DNA of 64,000 nucleotides from Pseudochelatococcus sp050946405 (GCF_050946405.1 NZ_JBMNUS010000008.1:1-64000); one strand, 5' to 3'; counted from the stretch's first letter, positions 50,508-59,325 are shown. Numbers and translations: made by a program. The notes: generated by a model not told the origin, from the sequence alone.

Positions 50508-51400
50508 GCTCCTTGCGTCGTCGGGGGATTGGGTGCGGTCGCGGCCGCGGGTAGATCGAAGTTCAGGCGGGCGGCGCCCTCGGGGCGCGGGCCGCGGATC
50601 TTCGCCATGAGCCGTCCGAGATGGGCGGGCTCGATCATCGACAGCCGCCCGCTGCGGTCCTTTGCCGGCAGGCCGAAATCGTTGATGGTGGTGCAGATGA
50701 AGGCACGGAACGCCTCGCCCTTCTCGGGGCGCAACTCGGTCAGGGTGATGACCTCATCCACGATGCCGGGCAGTTCGAGCCCGGTCTTCGAGCCCTCGAT
50801 CTGCATCGAGAAGAAGGGCTTGCCGAAATCGTCCAGCTTGCGGTCCAGCAGCCCGACCAGCCAGATGTTCTTGGCGGGCGTGTGCTGCAGATGCGTGAGC
50901 CAGCCGATCATCTCCTGGCCGAGCAACCCGTAGGTCGCGCGGAGATCCGGCTTGCCGGTGCGGTCGGATTGGGCTTGGGATTGACCCTTGCACCACTGAA
51001 GGCAAATGCGAGAGGCGACGGAGATGCTGTCGACGAAGACGGTGTCGTATTTGTCGAGCTGAGTGGCGGGGCCGAAGGCGGCGCAAACCCGTGCGAAGTG
51101 CCCGGGCCCATAGGACTGGTCGTCCCGCATCGCCGGGTTGGCGCCGCCGATCCAGGCCGCGAGATCGCGGGCGACCTCCCAATCGCGGATGCGGATCTCG
51201 TCGCCGGGCCAGCCCTGCACGGCGAGCTCGCCCGCCTCGAGGTTCAGAAACAGCGTGCGCTGCGGATCGAGGGTCAGGAGTTGCGTGGTCTTGCCGATGC
51301 CGGAGGTGCCCGTGAGCACCCCCTTGATGCCGCGCGCCTCGCGCAGCCGTTCGTCGGCGGTGATGATCCGGAGCGGCCCGGCGCCGAACGGGGCGCTCAC
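50504..51400 (-). CDS. Sak4-like phage recombination ATPase
   Basis: A RecA-core ATPase of 298 residues. Walker A is GVLTGTSGIGKTTQLLTLDP and a Walker B-like strand is YDTVFVDSISVASRICLQW. The region LPGIVDEVITLTELRPEKGE and FICTTINDFGLPAKDRSGRL is typical of phage nucleotide-binding proteins of the Sak4/AAA_24 type, which promote single-strand annealing. It sits in the operon with an SSB-like protein and a helicase. Confidence 0.75.
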   Translation of the reverse strand: MSAPFGAGPLRIITADERLREARGIKGVLTGTSGIGKTTQLLTLDPQRTLFLNLEAGELAVQGWPGDEIRIRDWEVARDLAAWIGGANPAMRDDQSYGPGHFARVCAAFGPATQLDKYDTVFVDSISVASRICLQWCKGQSQAQSDRTGKPDLRATYGLLGQEMIGWLTHLQHTPAKNIWLVGLLDRKLDDFGKPFFSMQIEGSKTGLELPGIVDEVITLTELRPEKGEAFRAFICTTINDFGLPAKDRSGRLSMIEPAHLGRLMAKIRGPRPEGAARLNFDLPAAATAPNPPTTQGA

Positions 51401-51690
51401 TTGCCGCTCTCCAGATCGCGCGCGGCCGCCGAGATGGCATTGTCCGCTCCACAGGCGCCCTGACGGCGCGCCATCTTCAGCACGTCACCGAGCGCGCCGG
51501 TCAGGCGGTAGAGGTCGGATTGCTGTCGCGCCAGGGCGACAAGGGCAAACTCGATCTCGTCCACCGTGGCGCGTTCGATCGGCACGACCTGGTCCGGCCT
51601 GTCGAAGACCGCCGGGACGTCGATGTTGTCGGGAAGCATTTCCAGCCAGCGCAGTTCGCGCAGGCGCTTCAGAGGGGTAGTCTTGAACAT
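51397..51690 (-). CDS. small hypothetical phage protein
   Basis: A 97-residue mostly helical protein beginning MFKTTPLKRLRELRWLEMLP. I recognise no family. Its stop overlaps the Sak4-like start by four bases. It appears to be the first gene of the leftward operon that runs to 45827. Confidence 0.55.
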   Translation of the reverse strand: MFKTTPLKRLRELRWLEMLPDNIDVPAVFDRPDQVVPIERATVDEIEFALVALARQQSDLYRLTGALGDVLKMARRQGACGADNAISAAARDLESGK

Positions 51691-51866
51691 GGTGACGCTC
51701 CGTGTTGTCGTCGGTTGCTGTCCAGGGATCGTCGGGAAGACTGCTGCCGGGCCTGACGCCGCCCTGGAGCTTGCGGTCGGAGTGTTTCCCCGCGTGGGGG
51801 TGTTGCATTCCTCCGAGGGCCCGGCATGAAACTGGCGGACCGGGTCATCGCCGGTCCTGTTGTCAC

Positions 51867-52478
51867 CTACCGGCGAGCCTCCGAGACTGTCGGGGCGGTG
51901 CCGAGATATGCCGCGAGATCAAGCGCCTCGGCCGCCTTCCGGATGGTGGCGAGCCGTGCGTAGACGGTGCTCCTATGGATCCCGAGGGCTTCGGCCGCTT
52001 CCGTCGGCGACATGTCGATCAGCGCCAGCGCGAGGGCGCGGCAGGTCGGGGTCAGGCCAGCAAGGAGCCGCTGGACATCTCGCACCAGCCCGAACGCCTC
52101 GTCCGTTCCGCGTGTGACGGCGGCATGCGGCATCGCGCTGTCGGGCAGCGTTTCCGCGAGCGGCAGCATCTCGTCATCGCCGCGCCCCTCGGCGGGGCTG
52201 TCGAAGTCGATCCAGGCCCGTTCGGCCCGCAGCCGTTCGGTCGGCGCGGCCAGCGTGGCGATGCGGTTCGCCAGCACGCGGTCGGCGAAGGTGTCATACT
52301 GACCGCGGGCCGGGTCGAACTTCTCGTCCCGGCGATAGAGATGCAGCCGCAGATCCTGCTTGATGTCCTCGGCATCCATTCCGGGGACGGAGCCCGAGCG
52401 GGCCAGCCGTTCGGCGCGAATGGTGATGTTGCGGGAGACGCGCGAGCGCGCGTCGCAAATGGGGTGGAAACGCTCCAT
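51867..52478 (-). CDS. sigma-70 family (ECF-like) RNA polymerase sigma factor of the phage
   Basis: The 203-residue protein has a region 2-like segment (MDAEDIKQDLRLHLYRRDEK then FDPARGQYDTFADRVLANRI) and a region 4-like HTH (LTPTCRALALALIDMSPTEA then AEALGIHRSTVYARLATIRK). This is the order and spacing of small sigma factors. No anti-sigma gene is next to it. It may switch transcription of later phage genes or regulate the operon in front of it. It could also be a diverged regulator that no longer binds polymerase. Confidence 0.7.
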   Translation of the reverse strand: MERFHPICDARSRVSRNITIRAERLARSGSVPGMDAEDIKQDLRLHLYRRDEKFDPARGQYDTFADRVLANRIATLAAPTERLRAERAWIDFDSPAEGRGDDEMLPLAETLPDSAMPHAAVTRGTDEAFGLVRDVQRLLAGLTPTCRALALALIDMSPTEAAEALGIHRSTVYARLATIRKAAEALDLAAYLGTAPTVSEARR

Positions 52479-52640
52479 GAAGTTTCGCCTTCGTCCAGGT
52501 GGACGGGCACGCGGCCCGAGTGACCGGGACCGGCGAAAATTCGTTGGAGGGCCTCGAAATCAGGGGATCGGAGAAGCAAAAACCCCACGAAACCTTGCGG
52601 TTTCATGGGGTTGGGTGGGATGAAAAAAGTTCGGAAAGAG

Positions 52641-53807
52641 TCAGTCGTCGTCGGCGAAATTTCGGTCGCGCTGGTCGGATCGGCCCTGCTTCAGACTGCT
52701 TGCATCGACCAGGAACCGTGCCTCGTAACAATCGTCAGCGCCTGAGAACGGGTCCTCGTCGATCCCGAACCGCTCACGCAGTGCTGCGGCGAGAAGTTGG
52801 CGCTGCTTTTCGTAACCACGCTGGAACTGCCCGAGAATGCGAACGATATCGCTCGCCGGGCGGCGCCCCTTGATGGTGGAAATCGGAAAGGACCGAGGCA
52901 ATGCCCCGCCAAGTGCGGCGCAAACAAGGAGTAGCCGCCACTGGCGGTTCGGCTTGCCGTTCCGCTCATCGCGCATGCCGATCTGGTCCGGTTCAAGGCG
53001 CGCCGGAGCCTGCCCAAGATAGCTGACGTTGAGCACGGCCTCCTCGCGAAACGCGAAGCGCAGATCGGACCACCGTGCATTCGCAGGCAGAGTCATCACC
53101 GGACGCTGGGCGACGTCACCTGCGTTCGCCAGTGCCGCGATCTCGGGCGCGAAGAGATCGACAAGTGGCATGGCAGCGACGAATCCCTTGCGCGGTGCGA
53201 GGGCGAAGTGGAGGCATTCGGCCCACGTCAGAACACGCCCTTGCCGTGCCGCAAGAAAGGCCGAAACGTCCGGGTCGATCGCGCCGAGCGATGTCACCAG
53301 CAGGACGAATGGTAGATTGCGGCGATCGATGTCGAGGACGTCTGCCCGGCTGAGCGGCGCGCGCGGGCTTGTGAGCGCAGCGAACACCGGAAAACTCCGG
53401 CCGGCGGCAATGGCATGATCGCCGATGTGCAGAAAGACCGCCCCGCGCGAAGGCGCGGTGGGAGCGACAAGGCCAAGCGCCGTGGCTATGTCGGCAAACA
53501 GCCTGCGGCGGTCGAGTTCACGGATGCGGATATCGTCGGGATTGATGTCGAGGGTTTCGCAGAGTCGCCCCGGATCGCTGCAGACGGCACGGACCAAGCC
53601 GCCGGCATGCCGCACGACGTGGCGCGGGCAATGCTCCCCGCCGGGCCAGGGACAGTCGATACGTTCTGCGTACTTGGAGGTTTCCGGAAGGTAGCGTTCG
53701 ACCTGGGTCCAGCAATCGATCAGGTCGACCTTCCAGTCGAGCGTGTCGGTCGCATGACCGGGGACGCGCTCAATCGTCCTCCAGAACGCCGACGTCATCG
53801 TCCTCAT
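52641..53807 (-). CDS. uncharacterised protein with N-terminal Cys cluster, cassette gene 2
   Basis: I do not recognise this 388-residue protein. The N-terminal 30-85 region holds a Cys/His cluster (DCPWPGGEHCPRHVVRHAGG then VRAVCSDPGRLCETLDI) that reads as a zinc ribbon. The middle is alpha/beta and contains VFLHIGDHAIAAGRSFPVFA and FVLLVTSLGAIDPDVSAFLA. A helix-rich segment (SDIVRILGQFQRGYEKQRQL) precedes an Asp-rich end. It overlaps the upstream cassette gene by 38 bases, so the two are expressed together. The position beside the early divergent region suggests an accessory function such as immunity or defence; this is inference. Confidence 0.6.
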   Translation of the reverse strand: MRTMTSAFWRTIERVPGHATDTLDWKVDLIDCWTQVERYLPETSKYAERIDCPWPGGEHCPRHVVRHAGGLVRAVCSDPGRLCETLDINPDDIRIRELDRRRLFADIATALGLVAPTAPSRGAVFLHIGDHAIAAGRSFPVFAALTSPRAPLSRADVLDIDRRNLPFVLLVTSLGAIDPDVSAFLAARQGRVLTWAECLHFALAPRKGFVAAMPLVDLFAPEIAALANAGDVAQRPVMTLPANARWSDLRFAFREEAVLNVSYLGQAPARLEPDQIGMRDERNGKPNRQWRLLLVCAALGGALPRSFPISTIKGRRPASDIVRILGQFQRGYEKQRQLLAAALRERFGIDEDPFSGADDCYEARFLVDASSLKQGRSDQRDRNFADDD

Positions 53808-54960
53808 CTCCGACGTTGGGGCGGCAGAAGCCCTGATCCTTGAGCCAGCGGTCGATCAGATCGCTGTCGGCATCACGGTCGTAGCGTGCGAGGCTCGGCG
53901 GGAGAATGGCAACCGTCCGCTCCTTGCCGTCTCCATCGAACTTGACCTTGAAAACGGCCCGGTCGATGGATCCGCCGGCAAGGCGCCTCGCCCACTCGTT
54001 TTCCCAGGCCACGAAGAGGTCGTTCGCCTTGCGCACCTCCTTCTCCTTGGCCTTTCCGCCCCAAAAGCGTTCGATTTCGATCAGGCGCACCTTTACGATC
54101 TCGGAGACCGTGTCGTTGTCGAGCGATGTCTCGCCCTTCTCCAGCAGCGGATCGAGGGTGAAGCGGTTCGAGCGATCGAAATACTCTTCGTCACCGAAGA
54201 TGACCTCGCCGAACGTTCTCAGGTAGAGTGCGGTCTCGCCTTTCGTCCCTGCGTTGACAGCCAGTTCATCGGATTCGCCGTCATAGATGACGACGTCGTG
54301 CTTCTGCGGTCGGTAGTAGGCGATCCCCGATCCCCCATCATCCTGATGTCGCCCCTCGCGCCGCATCGGTTCGCCGTGTCGGACCATAAACCACGTCTTC
54401 GTCCCGCGCGGAAAAGCAAAGACCCGTGAACCCTTGCCGCGGCGTTTGCGGTCGAACCACTCGTCCATCCGCTCCTGCATGGTGGCTGTCTGTTCGTCGG
54501 TCGGGTCCGGAGCCGGTCGCGGCTTGCCGCTGCGGCCCGCAAAATAGATGAAACGCGAACGTGTGAACGCCACGGTCTCGGCATGCTGACGTCGTAGCAG
54601 ATCAGGTTTCTGGAGCCAGATCTGCAGGGCGATGTCCGCATCGGAGGGTTCCTCACCGGCCTCGATCGTGAGGCCAGCCCGTCCTGCCGCCTCGATCAGT
54701 TCCTCGGCGGTTTCCTTGGTCGCGGTCTCGTGTACGTAGAAAAGCGCGTCGACCATTTCGGGCGGCACCTTTTCGTCGGGCTTCATCAGCACAGCCGCGA
54801 GATCGTCGTAGGGAAAATCCTCACCCGCTTCGGCCGGAAGTTCAAACCCCCGCTCAGAAAAATAACCGGCCCACGTCGCGAAGAACTTCAAAAGATGCCT
54901 CGGCGAAATGCTCTTGAGACGGTCAGGGTTGGTGAAACTTCTCGGGTTGAATGACGCCAT
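53770..54960 (-). CDS. uncharacterised protein, cassette gene 1
   Basis: I do not recognise this 396-residue protein. It begins MASFNPRSFTNPDRLKSISP, has an alpha-helical first third and a central beta-rich part (SRVFAFPRGTKTWFMVRHGE, PQKHDVVIYDGESDELAVNA, GEVIFGDEEYFDRSNRFTLD). A further block KVRLIEIERFWGGKAKEKEV precedes a very acidic C-terminal tail (DEDDDVGVLEDD). No catalytic motif is obvious. It is the first gene leftward from the 230-base divergent region and overlaps the Cys-cluster gene. Confidence 0.6.
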   Translation of the reverse strand: MASFNPRSFTNPDRLKSISPRHLLKFFATWAGYFSERGFELPAEAGEDFPYDDLAAVLMKPDEKVPPEMVDALFYVHETATKETAEELIEAAGRAGLTIEAGEEPSDADIALQIWLQKPDLLRRQHAETVAFTRSRFIYFAGRSGKPRPAPDPTDEQTATMQERMDEWFDRKRRGKGSRVFAFPRGTKTWFMVRHGEPMRREGRHQDDGGSGIAYYRPQKHDVVIYDGESDELAVNAGTKGETALYLRTFGEVIFGDEEYFDRSNRFTLDPLLEKGETSLDNDTVSEIVKVRLIEIERFWGGKAKEKEVRKANDLFVAWENEWARRLAGGSIDRAVFKVKFDGDGKERTVAILPPSLARYDRDADSDLIDRWLKDQGFCRPNVGDEDDDVGVLEDD

Positions 54961-55113
54961 GCGCGATTCGGCTCCAGGATGAATCGGGGGTGGAGTTCAG
55001 GCTATCGGCGGAACAGTGATCGCACAAGTGCATGTTCCCGAAGTGTTCTGATCCACGCATCCGACAGTCAGGACAGCGCGCCGGTAGGTGAGGAGAGCAT
55101 CTGGAGCTCTCCC

Positions 55114-55194
55114 ATGAACAGCATCAATCCGGCGCTCCGCGCCATCCTGCATTCCCGCACGCCAGCGTCACCCACCATCGGGGCTGGCGCATGA
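55114..55194 (+). CDS. 26-residue peptide at the start of the rightward operon
   Basis: MNSINPALRAILHSRTPASP and six more residues. GGAG lies seven bases before the ATG and the stop overlaps the next gene start (ATGA), which suggests a real leader cistron. No family known. Confidence 0.45.
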   Translation: MNSINPALRAILHSRTPASPTIGAGA

Positions 55195-55397
55195 TCGATC
55201 CCGATGAACGTGAACAGGCCGCGCACCGCGCCGCCTTGAAGAACATGGCCGAACTGATGGCCGAGATCGGCTGGACCACGCGGTTCGCCGATCTCAGCGA
55301 GGCGCAGGCGCTCGCCCTCGCCACCGCCGCCGTCGACGGCTTCCAGGAAGCGATGATGGCCAGCGCACCCCGGCCCGATCCGGAGGTGCCGTTCTGA
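55191..55397 (+). CDS. small conserved phage protein (DUF6511-like)
   Basis: A 68-residue helical protein: HRAALKNMAELMAEIGWTTR, then FADLSEAQALALATAAVDGF and a C-terminal PEVPF. I associate the pattern with small proteins located just before Cas4-like nucleases in alphaproteobacterial prophages. Its stop overlaps the nuclease start by one base. Confidence 0.65.
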   Translation: MIDPDEREQAAHRAALKNMAELMAEIGWTTRFADLSEAQALALATAAVDGFQEAMMASAPRPDPEVPF

Positions 55398-56143
55398 TGG
55401 ACGCCGGTTTCGACTTCAATCACCGGGAGAAGCCGCCGAGCTTTGCGGATACGGTCAACACCTGCATCGATCGGGCTCTTGTCGCGGAACAGGCTGAACG
55501 CCCCCAACGCGACTACCTCGGTGGCAGCCGGCTGGGCGATGTCTGCCAGCGCAGACTGCAATACGAATACCTGAAGACGCCGAAAGACCCGGGCGCCGGG
55601 TTCTCTGGCCAGTCCCTGCGCATCTTCGCGCTCGGGCACGTCCTCGAAGATCTGGCCATCGAATGGCTGCGCAAGGCGGGTTTTGACCTGCGCACGCGCA
55701 ATCGCCATGGCGATCAGTTCGGCTTCTCGGTCGTCGGTGGTCGGGTCCAAGGGCATGCCGACGGTGTGGTGGTCGCGGCGCCGAACGGCATGGCGGTCCC
55801 GGCGCTCTGGGAATGCAAGTCGGCCAATGCGAAGAACTGGCGCGAGATCGCGAAGCATGGTGTCGCGAAAGCCAAGCCGGTCTACGCCGCGCAGATCGCG
55901 CTCTACCAGGCCTATCTCGGCCTGACCGAGACGCCCGCGCTGTTCACCGCGATCAACAAGGACACCTGCGAGATCTGGCACGAACTCGTGCCGTTCGATG
56001 CCGCACTCGCCCAGTCCGCCAGCGACAAGGCGGTGACGATCCTGCGTGCCTGTGATGCGGGTGAAATTCTTCCCCGCCACACAGCCGACCCCGACCACTT
56101 CGAATGCCGCTTCTGTGCGTGGCGGGAACGGTGCTGGGCATGA
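55397..56143 (+). CDS. Cas4/RecB-like PD-(D/E)XK exonuclease
   Basis: The 248-residue phage nuclease has the Cas4-type layout: an N-terminal Cys in GGSRLGDVCQRRLQYEYLKT, the metal Asp in VQGHADGVVVAA, the E-x-K in LWECKSANAKNW, the helical motif KPVYAAQIALYQAYLGL, and three more Cys near the end (FECRFCAWRERCWA) that could hold a 4Fe-4S cluster. It likely resects DNA ends for recombination. The ATG overlaps the preceding stop and its own stop overlaps the primase start (ATGA). Confidence 0.85.
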   Translation: MDAGFDFNHREKPPSFADTVNTCIDRALVAEQAERPQRDYLGGSRLGDVCQRRLQYEYLKTPKDPGAGFSGQSLRIFALGHVLEDLAIEWLRKAGFDLRTRNRHGDQFGFSVVGGRVQGHADGVVVAAPNGMAVPALWECKSANAKNWREIAKHGVAKAKPVYAAQIALYQAYLGLTETPALFTAINKDTCEIWHELVPFDAALAQSASDKAVTILRACDAGEILPRHTADPDHFECRFCAWRERCWA

Positions 56144-58497
56144 CGGTCCCGTCCGACACCATCGCGCCCCACGACGTCGCGCCCGACGCTGAAATGATCG
56201 CGATCTATGCCGACGTGGTGTTCGGCTACTGCGACGGCTGGGTGCCGGTCCGTGCGCTCGCAGAGAAAGGCGCGGGCGATGGCCCGCCGCATGTCCCCTT
56301 CATCGAAGCGGACGCCACGCTTGCCGCGAAACTGGCGCTGCAGGCCACATGGGCCAGCAGCGTCGGCATGGCACTGTTCGTGGCGCCCGGCACGGTGGTC
56401 GCCCCCGGCGACGCCAAGGCGGAAAGCATCGTGCAGACGCAGGTCGTGCTGGTCGATCTCGACCATGGCGACATCGGCGCGAAACGCGACCACCTCGTGC
56501 AGCATCTCGGATGCCCGACGCTTGAAGTGGCGTCCGGCGGAGTCACCGCCGAGGGCCAGCGCAAGCTGCACCTCTACTGGCGCCTGTCCGAACCCGCCGA
56601 AGGCGAGGACATCGGCACGGTCTGTCGGGCGCGGCACATGATCGCCGCCAAAGTCGGCGGCGATCCGTCCTTCCGGTCCGCCCACCAGCCGATCCGTGTG
56701 GCCGGATCGATCCATGCCAAACAGGGCCGACGTCGGCTGGTGGAGATCCTGCACCACGATCCCCGCGACTACGATCTGGGTGAACTGCTGGAGGCGATCA
56801 TTGCCATGCCGCCGCTCGAAGGCGAGGCCGGGCTCGACTTCAACATGGCCGCCCCCGAGCGCGGCAGCGTCACCGAGCTTTTCGGCCGTCAGGTCCGCGA
56901 AGGCGGCGTGGACGGCACCACGCGCTTCGACGCGCTGTCGCGGGTGATGGGCTACTGGATCCGCCGCGCCCGCGAAGGCCATGTGCCGCGCGAACAGGCC
57001 TGGGAAGAAATCGTCTCCTACAACGCGGCCCGCGTCTCGCCTCCCTGGCCGGAGGCCCGGTTGCGCGAGGAAGCAGAACGGCTCTGGAAACGCGACACCG
57101 CCCGCAACGGCGATCTCGACGACGAGGATGGCGGGTGCGATGGCGGCGGCCCGGCCGGTGGCGACGACGACGGCCCCGTGCCGGTGCGTTTCACCGAGGA
57201 CGCGCTCGCCGCCACCTTCGCCGTCCGGCATGCCGAGACCTGGCGCTACGTCGCGGGCTGGGGACAGTGGCTGACCTGGTCAGGCAAGCTCTGGCGGCGC
57301 GAGGAGACGCTGCAGGCCTTCGATCTGGCGCGGATGATCTGCCGCGAGGCGGCCGCGCGCGCCGGATCCGCAAAGCTCAAGGCCAAGCTCTCCACTGCGG
57401 CGACGGTTTCGGCCGTGGAGCGGCTCGCCCGCTCCGACCGCCGCCACGCGACCACGACCGAACCGTGGGACCGTGATCCCTGGCTGTTGAACACGCCGGG
57501 CGGTGTGGTCGACCTCCAGAGCGGCGCATCCCGGCCACATGATCCCGGCCTCTTCATGACCAGGATCGCCGGTGCGTCCGTCGCCGACACTTGTCCCGTC
57601 TGGCTGGGCTTTCTGGAGACCGTCACCGGCGGGGACGGCGAGCTGCAATCCTACCTGCAGCGGATGGCGGGCTATTGCCTGACCGGCGTCACGACCGAGC
57701 ATGCGCTGTTCTTTCTCTACGGCACCGGTGCCAACGGCAAATCCGTCTTCGCCAACACCCTGACCGCCATCCTCGGCGACTACGCCACCGTCGCGCCGAT
57801 GGACATGTTCATGGCCACGCAGGGCGATCGCCACCCGACCGACATGGCGGGTTTGCGTGGTGCGCGGATCGTGACCTCCATCGAGACCGAACAGGGCAGC
57901 CGCTGGGCCGAAAGCAAGCTGAAGGCGCTGACCGGGGGCGACAAGATCACCGCCCGCTTCATGCGGCAGGATTTCTTCGAGTTCATCCCGCAGTTCAAGC
58001 TGCTGATCGTCGGCAACCACAAGCCCTCCATCCGCAACGTCGACGAGGCGATGAAGCGGCGCCTGCACATGGTGCCGTTCACCGTCACCATCCCGCCCGC
58101 GCGGCGCGACAAGCACCTGGCCGATAGGCTGCTCGCCGAACGCGACGGGATCCTCGCATGGGCGCTCGAAGGCTGCATCGAATGGCAGCGGACGGGGCTG
58201 CGCCCACCGCCCGCCGTGATGGCCGCGACCGAGGATTACTTCGAGGCAGAGGACGCCATCGGTCGCTGGATCGATGAACGCTGCTCGCTCGGATCGCACC
58301 TGAGCGCGGCCACCACCACGATGTTCGCGGACTGGAAGGCCTGGGCCGAGACGAACGGCGAATTCGCCGGTTCGGTCAAGCGGTTCTCGGAGGCGCTGAT
58401 CGTGCGTGGGTTCGAGCGCCACAACACCCGTGCGGCCAAGGGGTTTCGCGGCATCGCCCCCAATGACAGCAACTCTGACCTTTTCTCGGGAGAATAG
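56140..58497 (+). CDS. phage/plasmid primase-helicase (P4 family)
   Basis: The 785-residue replication protein combines a primase and an SF3 helicase. The N-terminal third has a primase-like core (VVLVDLDHGDIGAKRDHLVQ, KLHLYWRLSEPAEG, HQPIRVAGSIHAKQGRR). The D5_N region (YVAGWGQWLTWSGKLWRREE) follows, and the helicase has Walker A in FLYGTGANGKSVFANTLTAI, the B motif region RGARIVTSIETEQGSRWAE and motif C in FKLLIVGNHKPSIRNVDEAM. P4-type primases melt and prime their own origin, and a large inverted repeat lies just downstream. The start at 56140 overlaps the nuclease stop. Confidence 0.9.
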   Translation: MTVPSDTIAPHDVAPDAEMIAIYADVVFGYCDGWVPVRALAEKGAGDGPPHVPFIEADATLAAKLALQATWASSVGMALFVAPGTVVAPGDAKAESIVQTQVVLVDLDHGDIGAKRDHLVQHLGCPTLEVASGGVTAEGQRKLHLYWRLSEPAEGEDIGTVCRARHMIAAKVGGDPSFRSAHQPIRVAGSIHAKQGRRRLVEILHHDPRDYDLGELLEAIIAMPPLEGEAGLDFNMAAPERGSVTELFGRQVREGGVDGTTRFDALSRVMGYWIRRAREGHVPREQAWEEIVSYNAARVSPPWPEARLREEAERLWKRDTARNGDLDDEDGGCDGGGPAGGDDDGPVPVRFTEDALAATFAVRHAETWRYVAGWGQWLTWSGKLWRREETLQAFDLARMICREAAARAGSAKLKAKLSTAATVSAVERLARSDRRHATTTEPWDRDPWLLNTPGGVVDLQSGASRPHDPGLFMTRIAGASVADTCPVWLGFLETVTGGDGELQSYLQRMAGYCLTGVTTEHALFFLYGTGANGKSVFANTLTAILGDYATVAPMDMFMATQGDRHPTDMAGLRGARIVTSIETEQGSRWAESKLKALTGGDKITARFMRQDFFEFIPQFKLLIVGNHKPSIRNVDEAMKRRLHMVPFTVTIPPARRDKHLADRLLAERDGILAWALEGCIEWQRTGLRPPPAVMAATEDYFEAEDAIGRWIDERCSLGSHLSAATTTMFADWKAWAETNGEFAGSVKRFSEALIVRGFERHNTRAAKGFRGIAPNDSNSDLFSGE

Positions 58498-58501
58498 GAA
58501 A

Positions 58502-59128
58502 ATGCCAATGAATCCAGATGGTGTGACGGATGTGACGGATCATACTTATATGACCGTTACGCGCGCGCATGCGCGCGCCTGTGGAGCGGATAGGGAACCA
58601 TCCGTCACATCCGTCACACCCGTCACCGCTCCCCCCGGTCTTCATGGCGTTGATGGAACGGACCGCTGCATCCTCGCGCTCGACCTCGGCACCACCACCG
58701 GCTGGGCGCTGCGCGGCCACGACGGTCTGATCACCAGCGGCACGGTCAGCTTCCGGCCCGGCCGTTTCGACGGCGGTGGCATGCGCTACCTGCGCTTCAC
58801 CAACTGGCTGACCGAAATCGACCGGCTGTCCGGTCCTGTCGCTGCGATCTGGTTCGAGGAAGTCCGCCGCCACGCCGGCACCGACGCCAGCCACATCTAC
58901 GGCGGGCTCATGGCCACGCTGACCGCATGGGCGGAACTGCGCGGCGTGCCCTACGAGGGCGTCCCGGTCGGCACGATCAAGCGTCACGCCGCTGGCAAGG
59001 GCAATGCCGACAAGGCCGCCATGGTCGCCGCCGTCCGCGCCCGCGGCTTCAGCCCGGCCGACGATAACGAGGCCGACGCCATCGCCATCCTGCTCTGGGC
59101 GATCGAAACGAACGGGGGTGTCGCATGA
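58502..59128 (+). CDS. RuvC-like Holliday junction resolvase
   Basis: The 208-residue protein has an RNase H-like nuclease core from about residue 55: CILALDLGTTTGWALRGHDG with the first Asp, AIWFEEVRRHAGTDASHIYG with the Glu, and DNEADAIAILLWAIE with the closing Asp pair. These are the acidic residues of phage RuvC-type resolvases. The first 50 residues are not conserved and are encoded by the inverted repeat at 58520-58620. The ATG at 58502 follows GGAGAATAGGAAA next to the primase stop; an internal start after the repeat is possible. Confidence 0.8.
   Translation: MPMNPDGVTDVTDHTYMTVTRAHARACGADREPSVTSVTPVTAPPGLHGVDGTDRCILALDLGTTTGWALRGHDGLITSGTVSFRPGRFDGGGMRYLRFTNWLTEIDRLSGPVAAIWFEEVRRHAGTDASHIYGGLMATLTAWAELRGVPYEGVPVGTIKRHAAGKGNADKAAMVAAVRARGFSPADDNEADAIAILLWAIETNGGVA
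58520..58620. repeat. large symmetric inverted repeat with central palindrome; candidate replication origin
   Basis: A 21-bp arm (58520-58540) containing two direct copies of GTGACGGAT is repeated in perfect inverted orientation at 58600-58620, followed by one more copy. Exactly midway lies the 18-bp palindrome GCGCGCGCATGCGCGCGC (58561-58578). Such iterons next to a primase-helicase gene suggest an origin or operator. Confidence 0.85.
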
Positions 59129-59325
59129 GATGGCATCCCCACGGCTACGGCGGCCGACGCCGGGATCCCGAACAGGTCAAGCGCGAGGGTTGGCAGGAAC
59201 AGGGCGTTCTCGCGGTCTCCGCCGATGACGACCGCCTCACCTGGCCCGAGCGTGAACTGGTCCGCCAACTCGGCGAGAAGCTCTACGGCCCGCGCCCATC
59301 CGACAGGGAGGCGCGCCATGGCTGA
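59125..59325 (+). CDS. small hypothetical phage protein
   Basis: A 66-residue basic protein: MRWHPHGYGGRRRDPEQVKR, then EGWQEQGVLAVSADDDRLTW and PERELVRQLGEKLYG. It overlaps the resolvase stop by four bases (ATGA) and the next gene by eight. No known function. Confidence 0.6.
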   Translation: MRWHPHGYGGRRRDPEQVKREGWQEQGVLAVSADDDRLTWPERELVRQLGEKLYGPRPSDREARHG

